Assembly (NCBI RefSeq): GCF_937988725.1
Contig: NZ_CALKHS010000010.1
Location: 682,001-746,000, forward strand
Reading direction: 5' to 3'
Source of the DNA: an uncultured Castellaniella sp.
GTDB lineage: Bacteria; Pseudomonadota; Gammaproteobacteria; Burkholderiales; Burkholderiaceae_B
Length of the DNA stretch: 64,000 bases
The notes beneath the pieces were generated by a model that made no database searches, was not told the origin of the DNA, and saw only the letters and a program-made list of their open reading frames with translations. Position 1 is the first letter of the stretch. Each line of letters opens with the position of its first letter. Positions 37,798-46,544 of the stretch are shown here, in pieces. The position numbers and the translations under genes are program-made.

Positions 37798-38628
37798 TCA
37801 AGGAGACGCCAGCAGCGCCTCCAGCTTCGGCAGGACCCGCATCGCATTGCGGCCGCATTGCGCGACCACCGCATCCCGGGCCTCCGAGCGCAGCGCGGCC
37901 AGGCTGTCGGCGATCCGGGCGACCTCGCCGGGCTCGTTGCGGGCCGGCCGCGGCCGACCGTCCGCATCGCGCCCCAGCCAGGCGGGCGGAATGTCGGGGG
38001 CGTCGGTTTCCAGCACCAGCGCCGTCGCCGGCAGCCGCGCAGCCAGGCGGCGGATCTGCAGGGCGCGATCGAAGGTCATGGCGCCGCCCACCCCCAGGGC
38101 GAACCCCTGTCCCAGGAACTGCTCGGCCTGCTGGACGCTGCCGTTGAAGGCATGGGCGATGCCGCCGATCGACGGGCGCCGGCGCAGATGCTTCAGCAGC
38201 ACGTCCTGGGACTTGCGCACGTGCAGCAGCACGGGCAGATCGAACCGCCGCGCCAGATCCAGCTGGCGGGTGTAGAACCGTTCCTGCCGCGCCCGCAGCT
38301 CGGGCGTGCCGGCTTCGGGCACGAAGAAATCCAGGCCGATCTCGCCGACGGCCACCAGGCGGGGATCGTCCCGCCAGGCATGCAGGCGATCTTCCAGAAA
38401 CACCAGGTCGTCTTCACCCGCCCGCGGCACGTACAGGGGATGGATGCCCAGCGCATAGGCGCCGCCCGGCAGGGATGCCGCCAGGTCGCGCACGGTTTCG
38501 AAATTGTCCCGGCAGACGGCCGGGATGACGATCCCGTGGACGCCGGCGTGCCTGGCCCGATGGACGACGTCCGCCCGATCCGCATCGAATTCGGCGGCAT
38601 CCAGGTGGCAATGCGTGTCAATGAGCAT
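37798..38628 (-). CDS. TatD family metal-dependent hydrolase
   Basis: TIM-barrel hydrolase of 276 residues. It starts MLIDTHCHLDAAEFD (HxH metal site) and continues with AVGEIGLDFF near residue 94, PVLLHVRKS near 135, IAHAFNGS near 156 and LVLETDAPDI near 205, which supply the remaining metal ligands. TatD relatives act as 3'-5' exonucleases or deoxyribonucleases. It lies downstream of lolDC on the same strand, an order common in this group. Confidence 0.9.
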   Translation of the reverse strand: MLIDTHCHLDAAEFDADRADVVHRARHAGVHGIVIPAVCRDNFETVRDLAASLPGGAYALGIHPLYVPRAGEDDLVFLEDRLHAWRDDPRLVAVGEIGLDFFVPEAGTPELRARQERFYTRQLDLARRFDLPVLLHVRKSQDVLLKHLRRRPSIGGIAHAFNGSVQQAEQFLGQGFALGVGGAMTFDRALQIRRLAARLPATALVLETDAPDIPPAWLGRDADGRPRPARNEPGEVARIADSLAALRSEARDAVVAQCGRNAMRVLPKLEALLASP

Positions 38629-38676
38629 TCGCGTCTCCGTCCAGCGCGGGCCGCAGCGTATTGAAGACCAGCGTCC

Positions 38677-39375
38677 TCAGCCCTCGGCCAAGTGGCCCGC
38701 CTGCATGTGCAGCTGCCGGTGGGCCAGCGCCGCCAGGGCCGGATCGTGCGTCACGATGATGAAGGCCGTGCCCAGATTCTGGTTGATGCTGCGCAGCAGG
38801 TCAAACATGGCATCGGCCGTGTGGCGATCCAGATTGCCCGTGGGCTCGTCGGCCAGCACGCAGGCCGGCTGCGTCACCAGGGCGCGCGCCAGGGCGACCC
38901 GCTGGCGCTCGCCGCCGGACAGCTGCCCCGGAAAGTGGGCGGCGCGGTTCCCCAGGCCGACCTGCTCCAGCAAGCCGCGCGCCTGTTCGCGGGCCTGGGC
39001 GCGTCCCAGGCGGCGCACGATCAGCGGCATGGCCACATTGTCCAGGGCGGAAAATTCCGGCAGGAGATGATGGAACTGATAGACGAAGCCCAGCGCCCGG
39101 TTGCGCAGCTGGCTGCGCTTGCGCTCGCTCAGGCCGTTGGCGGACTCGCCGCCAACCCAGAGCTGCCCGTGGTCGGGCTGGTCGAGCAGGCCCAGCACGT
39201 GCAACAGCGTGCTCTTGCCCGAGCCGGAGGCGCCCACGATGGCCACCATTTCATGGGCCCGCACGGCCAGGCTCACGTCCTGCAGGACTTCCACCCGGCC
39301 CGCGCCCTCGTCGTAGGTCTTGACGAGATGCTCGGCGCGCAGCACCGTCTTGACGTCGTTCACCGCATCAGTCAT
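38677..39375 (-). CDS. lolD: Lipoprotein-releasing ABC ATPase LolD
   Basis: ATPase of 232 residues powering extraction of outer-membrane lipoproteins from the inner membrane. Walker A GASGSGKST near residue 50, signature LSGGERQRVALARAL, Walker B CVLADEPTGNLD and H-loop VTHD are intact, and the LolD-type FVYQFHHLLPEFSALDN stretch is present. It starts eight bases inside the lolC gene, so the two are coupled. Confidence 0.94.
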   Translation of the reverse strand: MTDAVNDVKTVLRAEHLVKTYDEGAGRVEVLQDVSLAVRAHEMVAIVGASGSGKSTLLHVLGLLDQPDHGQLWVGGESANGLSERKRSQLRNRALGFVYQFHHLLPEFSALDNVAMPLIVRRLGRAQAREQARGLLEQVGLGNRAAHFPGQLSGGERQRVALARALVTQPACVLADEPTGNLDRHTADAMFDLLRSINQNLGTAFIIVTHDPALAALAHRQLHMQAGHLAEG

Positions 39376-40639
39376 GGCGCAGCACCTGGGCAGGTTGCAG
39401 GCGGGAGGCCCGCCAGCTGGGATAGAGGGTCGCCAGCAGCGACAGGACCAGCGAAGTCACGCCGATGACGGTGATGTCGCCGACCTGCGGGTTGGAAGGC
39501 AGTTCGCTGATGAAGTAGATCTGCTGAGGCAGGAAATGAATGCCGAGCAGCCGCTCGATCCAAGGCACGATGACGTCGATGTTGTAGGCGGCCAGCGTTC
39601 CCAGCAGCACCCCGGCCGCCGTGCCGACCACGCCGATCAGCGCCCCCTGCACCAGGAAGATCCGCGCGACTTCCGCCGGCGTCGCCCCCAGGGTGCGCAG
39701 GATGGCGATGTCGGACTGCTTGTCCTTGACCGCCATCACCAGGGACGACAGCAGATTGAAGGCCGCCACGGCCACGATCAGGGTCAGGATCAGGAACATC
39801 ATGCGCTTTTCCGTCTGCACCGCCGCAAACCAGGTGCGGTTGTTCTGCGTCCAGTCCATGGCGCGGATCCCCTGCGGCATCAGGCCCAGCAGTTGCCGGG
39901 CCACCTGCGGCGCCTTCTGCATGTCGGCGATCCGCAGGCGCACCCCGCTGACGCCGCTGTCGCGGAAGACCCGGGCGGCATCCTGCACGTTCACGAAGGC
40001 CAGGGTGGCGTCGTATTCGTAATAGCCGGTCGCGAAGACGCCGGACACCGTGAACTGCCGCATGCGCGGCGCGAAGCCGGCTGGGGAGATCGAGCCCTGG
40101 GGCGCGAGCATCAGCACGGTGTCGCCGGTGGACAGGCCCAGGGACTGGGCGATCTGGCTGCCGATGATGACGTGGAAGGAACCGGGCGACAGGCTGTCCA
40201 GCGAACCGGATTCCAGCTGCCCTTTCAGGTCGGAGACCTGCGGCTCGATGGCCGGATCGATGCCGCGGACCTGCACGCCGCTGAGCGACTGCCCGCGCGC
40301 CAGCATGGCCTGGGCCGCGACGAAAGGCGCCGCGCCCCGGACCTCGGGATCGGCCTCGGCGTCCTTGGCCAGGTCCTGCCAGCGTTCCAGAACCTGCTGG
40401 TGATCCACGCCCGGCACATAAAGTTCGATGTGCGGCAGCACCGACAGCATGCGATCGCGCACCTGCGTCTGGAAGCCGTTCATGACGGACAGGACGATGA
40501 TCAGGGCCGCCACCCCCAGGCCGATCCCCGCCATGGAACTGGCCGCCACGAAGGACACGAAGCGGTCCCCCCGGCGTCCGCCACGCCCGATGCGGGCCAG
40601 GCCGGCGTACCGCGCCCCGATCCACCATTCATAGGCCAT
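39368..40639 (-). CDS. lolC: Lipoprotein-releasing permease LolC/LolE family
   Basis: Membrane subunit of the Lol exporter, 423 residues: an N-terminal membrane helix (FVSFVAASSMAGIGLGVAALIIVLSVMNGF), a large periplasmic MacB-like domain (about 50-265) and three C-terminal helices. The ATG at 40639 has a GGCGG site at five bases; a GTG two codons upstream is possible. Only one LolC/E-type permease is encoded here, so the complex may be a homodimer (LolF-like) or a partner may lie elsewhere. Confidence 0.92.
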   Translation of the reverse strand: MAYEWWIGARYAGLARIGRGGRRGDRFVSFVAASSMAGIGLGVAALIIVLSVMNGFQTQVRDRMLSVLPHIELYVPGVDHQQVLERWQDLAKDAEADPEVRGAAPFVAAQAMLARGQSLSGVQVRGIDPAIEPQVSDLKGQLESGSLDSLSPGSFHVIIGSQIAQSLGLSTGDTVLMLAPQGSISPAGFAPRMRQFTVSGVFATGYYEYDATLAFVNVQDAARVFRDSGVSGVRLRIADMQKAPQVARQLLGLMPQGIRAMDWTQNNRTWFAAVQTEKRMMFLILTLIVAVAAFNLLSSLVMAVKDKQSDIAILRTLGATPAEVARIFLVQGALIGVVGTAAGVLLGTLAAYNIDVIVPWIERLLGIHFLPQQIYFISELPSNPQVGDITVIGVTSLVLSLLATLYPSWRASRLQPAQVLRHD

Positions 40640-40667
40640 GAGCACCGCCTTTCGATCTGTTTGACTC

Positions 40668-40673
40668 TACAAT
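40668..40673 (+). promoter_or_regulatory. Possible -10 element of a leaderless transcript
   Basis: TACAAT, a good -10 match, lies seven bases before the ATG at 40680, so a start site seven bases downstream would coincide with the initiation codon. No ribosome binding site precedes that ATG. The -35 region is poor. Confidence 0.35.
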
Positions 40674-40679
40674 TCCGAC

Positions 40680-41591
40680 ATGCATATCGTGATTTCCGGG
40701 GCTTGGCCCGATCCTGAAGTGGCCGCCGAACTGGCGCCCCATCTGGCGCAGCGCGCCCCCACACTGGCCCGCTGGCTGGACCGCGGCAAGGCCGTCCAGA
40801 CCCCCAGCCCGGCCGCCGAGACCTGGTGCACGCCCCTGGAACACTGGCGTTTGCAGGCGCGGGGTTTTGTTGCAGCACAAGCCGAGCATATTAGCGCAGG
40901 TCTGGGTCCCCTGCGCGCCGACGCGGCCGGCGACGACCCCGTCTGGCTGGCCGAATTGATCCACATGGCGCCCTCGCGCGACGGCGCCGCGCTGCTGCCC
41001 GCCGCCACGCTGGACATCACGGAGGAACAGTCCGCCGCCCTGCTGAGCACGGCCCGGGAACACCTGGACGACAGCGGCCTGCAACTGGAATCCATCGGCC
41101 CGGACACCTGGCGCGTGCGCTGGCCCGGGGCCGTCCGGCTGGCCTGCGCCAGCCCGGCGCTGGTGGCGACCAGCGCGGTCAACGACTGGTGGCCGCAGGA
41201 TCCGGCGGCGCGCCCCTGGCGCCGCCTGGTCAATACGCTGCAAATGGCCTGGTTCGAGCATCCCGTCAACCAGGCCCGCCAGGAAAGCGGCCTGCCCCCG
41301 CTCAACAGCCTCTGGCTGTACGGCGGCGCCCGGCCCTCGCAGCTGACCCGCCCCGAGCCCGCCGACCTGCGCATCGACACCTCGCTGCAGAACGCGGCCG
41401 TCACGCAGAACTGGGGCGACTGGATCGAGGCGCTGGCCGCGCTGGAACAGCATTGCTTCGCCCCGCTGGCCGGCCGGCAGCCGACACTGGTGCTGACCGG
41501 GCTCGACCGCTACGTCACCGTGACCGCTGCAGGCGGCTGGCTCGCGCGGCTGCGCGCCCGGGACTGGAGGAGCTGGTGGTGCAGCCGCTGA
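40680..41591 (+). CDS. Conserved protein upstream of recJ (RpfE/phosphoglycerate mutase-like annotation group)
   Basis: Protein of 303 residues, cytoplasmic, without signal or membrane segment. In betaproteobacteria such proteins next to recJ are often labelled RpfE-type regulator or cofactor-independent phosphoglycerate mutase-like, but I see no convincing catalytic metal motif and do not assign an activity. It begins MHIVISGAWPDPEVAAEL and ends in a Trp/Arg-rich stretch. It starts only 40 bases from the divergent lolC start and overlaps recJ by 13 bases, so it is translationally coupled to recJ. Confidence 0.75.
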   Translation: MHIVISGAWPDPEVAAELAPHLAQRAPTLARWLDRGKAVQTPSPAAETWCTPLEHWRLQARGFVAAQAEHISAGLGPLRADAAGDDPVWLAELIHMAPSRDGAALLPAATLDITEEQSAALLSTAREHLDDSGLQLESIGPDTWRVRWPGAVRLACASPALVATSAVNDWWPQDPAARPWRRLVNTLQMAWFEHPVNQARQESGLPPLNSLWLYGGARPSQLTRPEPADLRIDTSLQNAAVTQNWGDWIEALAALEQHCFAPLAGRQPTLVLTGLDRYVTVTAAGGWLARLRARDWRSWWCSR

Positions 41592-43276
41592 TCCGTCCCC
41601 GCAGCGCGAACCGGCAGCGCGCCCAGGCCCTGGCCGAAGCCGGCATCCATCCCCTGCTGGCCCGGCTCTGGGCCGCCCGGGGCCTGGCGCAGTCCACGCC
41701 GACGGACTGGTCGGCCCTGATCCCGCCTGCCCAACTGACGCACGTCACCGACGCCGCCCGGCTGCTGGCCGATGCCATCGCGGCGGACCGGAAGCTGCTG
41801 ATCGTGGCCGACTACGACTGCGACGGCGCCACCGCCTGCGCCGTCGCGGTGCGCGGGCTGCGGGCCTTCGGCGCCCGGGTGGACTTCCTGGTGCCCAACC
41901 GCTTCGAAACCGGCTACGGCCTGTCGCCCGCCGTGGTGGAACTCGCCCGCCGGCACCCCGCCGGCCAGCCGGACCTGCTGATCACCGTCGACAACGGCAT
42001 CGCCAGCATCGACGGCGTGGCGGCCGCCCGGGCCGCGGGCATGCAGGTCATCGTCACCGACCATCACCTGCCGGGCGACGAACTGCCGGCCGCGCTGGCC
42101 ATCGTCAATCCGAACCAGGCGGGCTGCGGCTTTCCCTCCAAGCACCTGGCCGGCGTGGGCGTGATCTTCTACGTGCTGCTGGCCCTGCGGGCCGTGCTGC
42201 GCGAGCGCGGCGCCCTGCCCGCCCAGGGCGGCCCCCGCCTAGACGGCCTGAGCGATCTGGTGGCCCTGGGCACCGTGGCGGACGTGGTCCGCCTGGACGC
42301 CAACAATCGACTGCTGGTCGCGCAGGGTCTCAAGCGCATCCGCCAAGGCCGCATGCAGGCCGGGATCGCGGCGCTGTTCGAAGTGGCCGGACGCGATCCC
42401 GGGCAGGCGGGCACGAACGACCTGGGCTTCGCCCTCGGGCCGCGCATCAACGCGGCCGGCCGCATGGCCGACATGAGCCTGGGCATCCACTGCCTGCTGG
42501 AAGACGACCCCGCCCGCGCCCGCGCCCTGGCGCGGGCCCTGGACGACATCAACCGCGAACGGCGCAGCCGCGAAACGGAAATGCGCGACGAAGCGCTGGC
42601 GCACCTGGACGGCCAGCCCCTGGCCCAGGCCGCCAGCGTCTGCGTCTGGCAGGCGGGCTGGCACCAGGGCGTCATCGGCCTGGTGGCGTCGCGCCTGAAG
42701 GAAACCTACTGGCGCCCGGCCCTGGCTTTCGCGCCGGACGAAGCCGGCACGCTGCGCGGTTCGGGCCGCTCGGTTCCCGAAGTCCACCTGCGCGATGCGC
42801 TGGACCTGGTCAGCAAGCGCCTGCCCGGCGCCATCCTGCAGTTCGGCGGCCACGCCATGGCCGCCGGCCTGACGCTGCATCAGGCGGCATTCGACGATTT
42901 CGCGCGGCAGTTCGACGACGCCGTGCGCACGATCAGCGGCCGCGACGGCTTCGAGCCCTGCCTGGAGACGGACGGCTCTCTGGAGCCTCTGTACGCCACG
43001 GCCGACACGGCCGCGCTGCTGGCCGAACAGATCTGGGGGGCGGGATTCCCGGCGCCGCTGTTCCAGGACCATTTCCAGGTCGTGCACCAGCGGGTGCTGA
43101 AAGAGCGCCACCTGAAGCTTTTCCTGGAACGGGACGGCCGGCGCATCGACGCCATCTGGTTCAACCACGCCGACCCCCTGCCCGAACGGATCATGGCGGT
43201 CTACCGCCTGGACAGCAACACCTGGGGGGGGCAGACCACCGTGCAGCTGCTGATCGAACACGCCCAGGCCGCCTAG
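41579..43276 (+). CDS. recJ: Single-stranded-DNA-specific exonuclease RecJ
   Basis: 5'-3' exonuclease of about 565 residues acting in recombination and mismatch repair. The DHH phosphoesterase motifs are present: VADYDCDGATA near residue 74, VDNGIAS near 137, TDHHLPGDE near 160 and LGTVADVV near 230; the DHHA1 domain with GHAMAAGL follows near 427. The start is GTG, either 41579 or 41576, both served by GGAGG at 41566-41570. A much longer upstream reading only shadows the previous gene. Confidence 0.93.
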   Translation: MQPLIRPRSANRQRAQALAEAGIHPLLARLWAARGLAQSTPTDWSALIPPAQLTHVTDAARLLADAIAADRKLLIVADYDCDGATACAVAVRGLRAFGARVDFLVPNRFETGYGLSPAVVELARRHPAGQPDLLITVDNGIASIDGVAAARAAGMQVIVTDHHLPGDELPAALAIVNPNQAGCGFPSKHLAGVGVIFYVLLALRAVLRERGALPAQGGPRLDGLSDLVALGTVADVVRLDANNRLLVAQGLKRIRQGRMQAGIAALFEVAGRDPGQAGTNDLGFALGPRINAAGRMADMSLGIHCLLEDDPARARALARALDDINRERRSRETEMRDEALAHLDGQPLAQAASVCVWQAGWHQGVIGLVASRLKETYWRPALAFAPDEAGTLRGSGRSVPEVHLRDALDLVSKRLPGAILQFGGHAMAAGLTLHQAAFDDFARQFDDAVRTISGRDGFEPCLETDGSLEPLYATADTAALLAEQIWGAGFPAPLFQDHFQVVHQRVLKERHLKLFLERDGRRIDAIWFNHADPLPERIMAVYRLDSNTWGGQTTVQLLIEHAQAA

Positions 43277-43332
43277 CGATCCGATCGGCGGCGCCCCGCC
43301 CCGCCCGGCCGCGCAAGGCGTCCGGACGCCGA

Positions 43333-44253
43333 TCAGGCCCGAGGGGCGCGTCCGGGCCAGACGGCCAGCATCAGGCCCAGCAGGGCGGCCGCAAAGGCCA
43401 GGGCATGCAGCCGACTGAAGGATTCCCCCAGCGCGAGCACGCCGACGCAGGCCGCCCCCACGGGCAGCAGCACGGTGAACACGCCCGCCCGCGACGCCGG
43501 CACCCGGCGCAGCCCCGTCATCCAGAGCCAGATGGTGCCGCTGGCCGCCAGGCCGTAGAACAGCAGCAGACCCCAGGTCGGGCCGGTGACCGCCGCGAAA
43601 TCGAAATGCCAGGCCGCGTAGGCGCCGGCCGGCAGCATCAGGGCGAAGCCCCACACGTTCATCAGCGCGCTGATCCGCTTGGCCGACAGCGTCCCGGTCA
43701 GTTGCTTGCCGATGACGGCGTAGGCGGCTTCGCACAGGACCGCGCCTCCCAGCAGGCCGTAGCCCAGCCACCGGGTCGCCGATTCAGGCGCCAGCCCCTC
43801 GTCGGCGGGCCGGGTCAAGGCCAGCAGCGCGATGCCGCACACGGCGCAGGCGATGGCGGCCAGCACCTGCGGCCGGATCGCCTCGCGCAGCACCAGGCGG
43901 CTAAGCACCGCGATGGCGGCCGGGATGGCCGACATGATGATCCCGGCCGCCACGGCGCTGCTGTAGCTGACGCCCAGCACCATGAACACCGTGAACAGAA
44001 AGCTGCCGATGAAGGATTCCAGGAAGACCAGCCAGCGCACGCGCGGGGTCAGGGGCGCTTCCGTGGTCGGCTTGCGCAGCCAGTGCAGGACCGCCAGCCC
44101 CCCGATGCCGAACCGCAGGCACCCAAGCAGGAAGACGGGAAAGATCACCGCCAGCGGCTTGCTCAGGGCCACATAGGCCCCGACCACGAACATGCTGGAA
44201 CCGAGACAGAGGTACGCCAGGCCCGGATGCAGGTCCGCGCCGCCGCGCGTCAT
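43333..44253 (-). CDS. EamA/DMT family transporter (second of pair)
   Basis: Membrane protein of 306 residues with about ten hydrophobic helices in two EamA repeats, for example SMFVVGAYVALSKPLAVIFPVFLLGCLRFG early and VPASRAGVFTVLLPVGAACVGVLALGE late. Drug/metabolite superfamily members export amino acids or other small metabolites; substrate unknown. It overlaps the preceding EamA gene by four bases (ATGA). Starts beyond 44253 lie inside that gene. Confidence 0.85.
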   Translation of the reverse strand: MTRGGADLHPGLAYLCLGSSMFVVGAYVALSKPLAVIFPVFLLGCLRFGIGGLAVLHWLRKPTTEAPLTPRVRWLVFLESFIGSFLFTVFMVLGVSYSSAVAAGIIMSAIPAAIAVLSRLVLREAIRPQVLAAIACAVCGIALLALTRPADEGLAPESATRWLGYGLLGGAVLCEAAYAVIGKQLTGTLSAKRISALMNVWGFALMLPAGAYAAWHFDFAAVTGPTWGLLLFYGLAASGTIWLWMTGLRRVPASRAGVFTVLLPVGAACVGVLALGESFSRLHALAFAAALLGLMLAVWPGRAPRA

Positions 44254-45158
44254 GCGGGGCCCCGGCGCGACGACAGCACGATGCCGCCGATGATCAGCAG
44301 GAAAGCCAGGGCGTGATAGCCGTGCGGGTACTCGCCCAGCAGCCCCAGGGACAGCAGCGCGGCGATCAGGGGGGTCAGATTGTTGAAGAAGCCCGCCAGG
44401 GTCGGCCCGACGCGCTGGACCCCGGCGCCCCAGCAGCGAAAGGCGATCACCGCCGGCCCGATGGCGACGAAGGCCACCGTCGCCGCCAGGGGCCAGCCCC
44501 AGACGACCCGCTGCCCGCCCATCCCCCATTCGAGGGCGGCGAACAGGCCCGACCAGGCGGCCCCGTACACGACCTGCCCCAGCAGGAACCCCGCCCAATG
44601 GGCGCGGATCGGGGCATCGGCCGGCACCCGCGTCAGCTGCCAGCTGTAAAAGGCCCAGAAGATGGTGGCCAGCACCATCAGCAGGTCCCCGGCCACGAAA
44701 CGCAAGGCCCGCAACTGCGCCCATTCGCCATGGGACAGCACCAGCGCGACCCCGACCAGGGACAGCACGGACCCAAGGATCTGCGAGGGGCGGATCGCCA
44801 CCCCGTGAAAGACCCGCCCAACGATCAGCATCCAGACCGGCATGCTGGCCGCCACCAGGGTGACGTTCACCGGCGTGGACGTGTGCAGGGCCAGATACTG
44901 CAGAGAGTTGTACAGCCCCACTCCCAGCAGCCCCAGCAAGGCGTAGCGCGGCCACTGCCGCCAGATGTCGCTGCCGGCCCGCAGGACCCGATGGCCCAGC
45001 GGCAGAAGCAGCAGCAGGGCCACCGCCCAGCGCAGGAAATTCAGGGTCAGGGGCGGCACCAGATCCACGGCGACGCGACCCACCACGGCATTGCCGGCCC
45101 ACAGCGTGGGAGGAATCAGCAGCAGGGCCACTGTGCCGGGGGTCAATCTGTCGTTCAT
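44250..45158 (-). CDS. EamA/DMT family transporter (first of pair)
   Basis: Ten-helix transporter of 302 residues. The first repeat opens LLIPPTLWAGNAVVGRVAVDLVPPLTLNFLRW and the second includes VQRVGPTLAGFFNNLTPLIAALLSLGLLGE, typical of EamA proteins. The start at 45158 (MNDRLTPGTVALLLIPPTLWAG) places the first helix correctly; a start 20 codons earlier adds a basic, non-membrane tail. It is divergent from infA, and coupled to the second EamA gene. Confidence 0.85.
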   Translation of the reverse strand: MNDRLTPGTVALLLIPPTLWAGNAVVGRVAVDLVPPLTLNFLRWAVALLLLLPLGHRVLRAGSDIWRQWPRYALLGLLGVGLYNSLQYLALHTSTPVNVTLVAASMPVWMLIVGRVFHGVAIRPSQILGSVLSLVGVALVLSHGEWAQLRALRFVAGDLLMVLATIFWAFYSWQLTRVPADAPIRAHWAGFLLGQVVYGAAWSGLFAALEWGMGGQRVVWGWPLAATVAFVAIGPAVIAFRCWGAGVQRVGPTLAGFFNNLTPLIAALLSLGLLGEYPHGYHALAFLLIIGGIVLSSRRGPA

Positions 45159-45211
45159 GCGTCTGGTTTGTTCGAGTCGGTCAGCGGCAATTCTAACCGT
45201 CGCTTTATTTC

Positions 45212-45241
45212 TTGACATAATACCGCTTCAAGCCTTAACAT
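45212..45241 (+). promoter_or_regulatory. Predicted infA promoter and long leader
   Basis: A perfect -35 TTGACA (45212-45217) is followed 18 bases later by TAACAT (45236-45241). The 292-base region 45159-45450 holds no convincing gene. A transcript from here would have a leader of about 200 bases, GC-rich with short self-complementary stretches (for example the CGCCGGCTCGCCGGC block near 45276). Confidence 0.5.
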
Positions 45242-45450
45242 AAGAGCTTGTTTCATCAGCGGTTTTCAGTGTTCGCCGGCTCGCCGGCTGCCTTGGCGGG
45301 TCCAGTGTCCCTGGCGCCTGCCGCCTCTCTGGGGCCTGGCCCCTGTCTGGTTTCTGATCGCCCCTACGATCCTGTCGTCCTTCCGACCGCGGATGGACCG
45401 GCCCTGTGTTTGTCCGCTGATGATTTGATGAATTTACGGGAGCACACGCT

Positions 45451-45714
45451 ATGGCCAAAGAAGAACTACTCGAAATGCACGGATCGGTGACCGAGGTCCT
45501 GCCGGACTCCCGCTTCCGCGTCACGCTGGACAATGGGCACCCGGTCATCGCCTACACCGGCGGCAAGATGCGCAAGCATCACATCCGCATCCTGGCGGGC
45601 GATCAGGTCACGCTGGAAATGTCCCCCTACGACCTCAGCAAGGGCCGCATCACCTTCCGCCACCTGAACCGCGGCCCCGGCTCCGCTCCCTCCGCTCCGC
45701 GTCGCCGCAACTGA
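45451..45714 (+). CDS. infA: Translation initiation factor IF-1, stand-alone copy
   Basis: S1-like OB-fold protein of 87 residues that blocks the ribosomal A site during initiation. The IF-1 core reads AKEELLEMHGSVTEVLPDSRFRV, then KMRKHHIRILAGDQV and SPYDLSKGRITFRH. A 15-residue tail rich in Pro, Ser and Arg extends it beyond the usual 72 residues. It is alone in its transcription unit, away from the ribosomal protein cluster; many Burkholderiales carry such an additional copy. Ribosome binding site GGGAG, strong terminator downstream. Confidence 0.93.
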   Translation: MAKEELLEMHGSVTEVLPDSRFRVTLDNGHPVIAYTGGKMRKHHIRILAGDQVTLEMSPYDLSKGRITFRHLNRGPGSAPSAPRRRN

Positions 45715-45723
45715 TCATCCCGC

Positions 45724-45754
45724 CGCGCCCCTGCCCAGGGGCGCGATTTCTTTT
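45724..45754 (+). terminator. Rho-independent terminator of infA
   Basis: Nine-base GC stem (CGCGCCCCT, 45724-45732, with 45737-45745), four-base loop, then ATTTCTTTT. It starts ten bases after the infA stop, and its T-tract overlaps the stop codon of the convergent gene at 45753. Confidence 0.9.
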
Positions 45755-46544
45755 AGTGACAGTCCGGGACGGTCTGATCCAGATAGACCTCGAATGCAAT
45801 GGCCCGGGCCTGTTCCCGGGCCTCGCCCCGCAAGGCGGCCGGGCTCAGCGCCCGGCTCAAGGCCTCGCGGCCCGCGGCGGACAGATCGGCCCGCCGCAAC
45901 TGCGTCAGCTTTTCCTTCCGATACGGCGCCAGCTGCGCTGAAAATTTTCGCCATTCGGGATATTTCAGCAGCTCGCGCAGAAAATCCTCGTCCGCCACCG
46001 CCGCATCGCACTGCCCCGTGCGCAGGGCCAGCAAGGCATCGGCCGCGGCCGGATACACCTGCTCGATGGCCGCGAACCGGGCGCTCAATTCACCCACATA
46101 ACGCCCGTCGGCGCTCAGGCAGACCGTGCGTCCGGACAGCGCGGTCCAGTCATGGATATCGGTGTCGGTGCGCATGATCGCCAACGGGCTGGCCGACCAG
46201 CCCACATCCTGGCGCCGGACGCCATCGGGCAGCGCGGCATCCGCCGGCGCGACGCCCGTCCAGGCGTCCAGTTCGCCATCCCTCAGCCGCGTCAGGGCCT
46301 GATCCAGGGCCACGGCCTGCACGGGCGCGCCGCCCTGCGTCGCCTGCATGGCCAGCACCTCGATGCGCACCGGCGTGCGGGGCTTGGCGCCCGGCACCGG
46401 AGCGGCGGGCACCTGCGCCACGCCCAGGCGCCAGCCTTCCGCCTCCTGGGCGAGCGCCCCCGCCGACGGCCATGCCAGGCCGACGGCGATTCCGCAGCCG
46501 ATGATCGCGGCGCCCGCGCGGCGCCGCCACGATGCATTAGACAT
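45753..46544 (-). CDS. Periplasmic solute-binding protein, family 3-like, in the sulfonate-type operon
   Basis: Predicted secreted protein of 263 residues. Signal peptide IIGCGIAVGLAWPSAGALAQEA, then a two-lobe layout recalling family 3 binding proteins: WTALSGRTVCLSADGRYVGE mid-protein and LLALRTGQCDAAVADEDFLRELL near residue 170. The first lobe is degenerate. It overlaps the permease gene by eight bases, so it belongs to the ATPase-SBP-permease operon that already has a conventional binding protein. It may be an accessory receptor. Two Cys in the second lobe and one near the C-terminus are conserved-looking but unassigned. Confidence 0.7.
   Translation of the reverse strand: MSNASWRRRAGAAIIGCGIAVGLAWPSAGALAQEAEGWRLGVAQVPAAPVPGAKPRTPVRIEVLAMQATQGGAPVQAVALDQALTRLRDGELDAWTGVAPADAALPDGVRRQDVGWSASPLAIMRTDTDIHDWTALSGRTVCLSADGRYVGELSARFAAIEQVYPAAADALLALRTGQCDAAVADEDFLRELLKYPEWRKFSAQLAPYRKEKLTQLRRADLSAAGREALSRALSPAALRGEAREQARAIAFEVYLDQTVPDCH

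Noticed and set aside
45248..45490. Possible 80-residue protein in the infA leader
   Set aside because: It overlaps infA in another frame, has Pro/Ala-rich composition without a recognisable pattern, and has no ribosome binding site.
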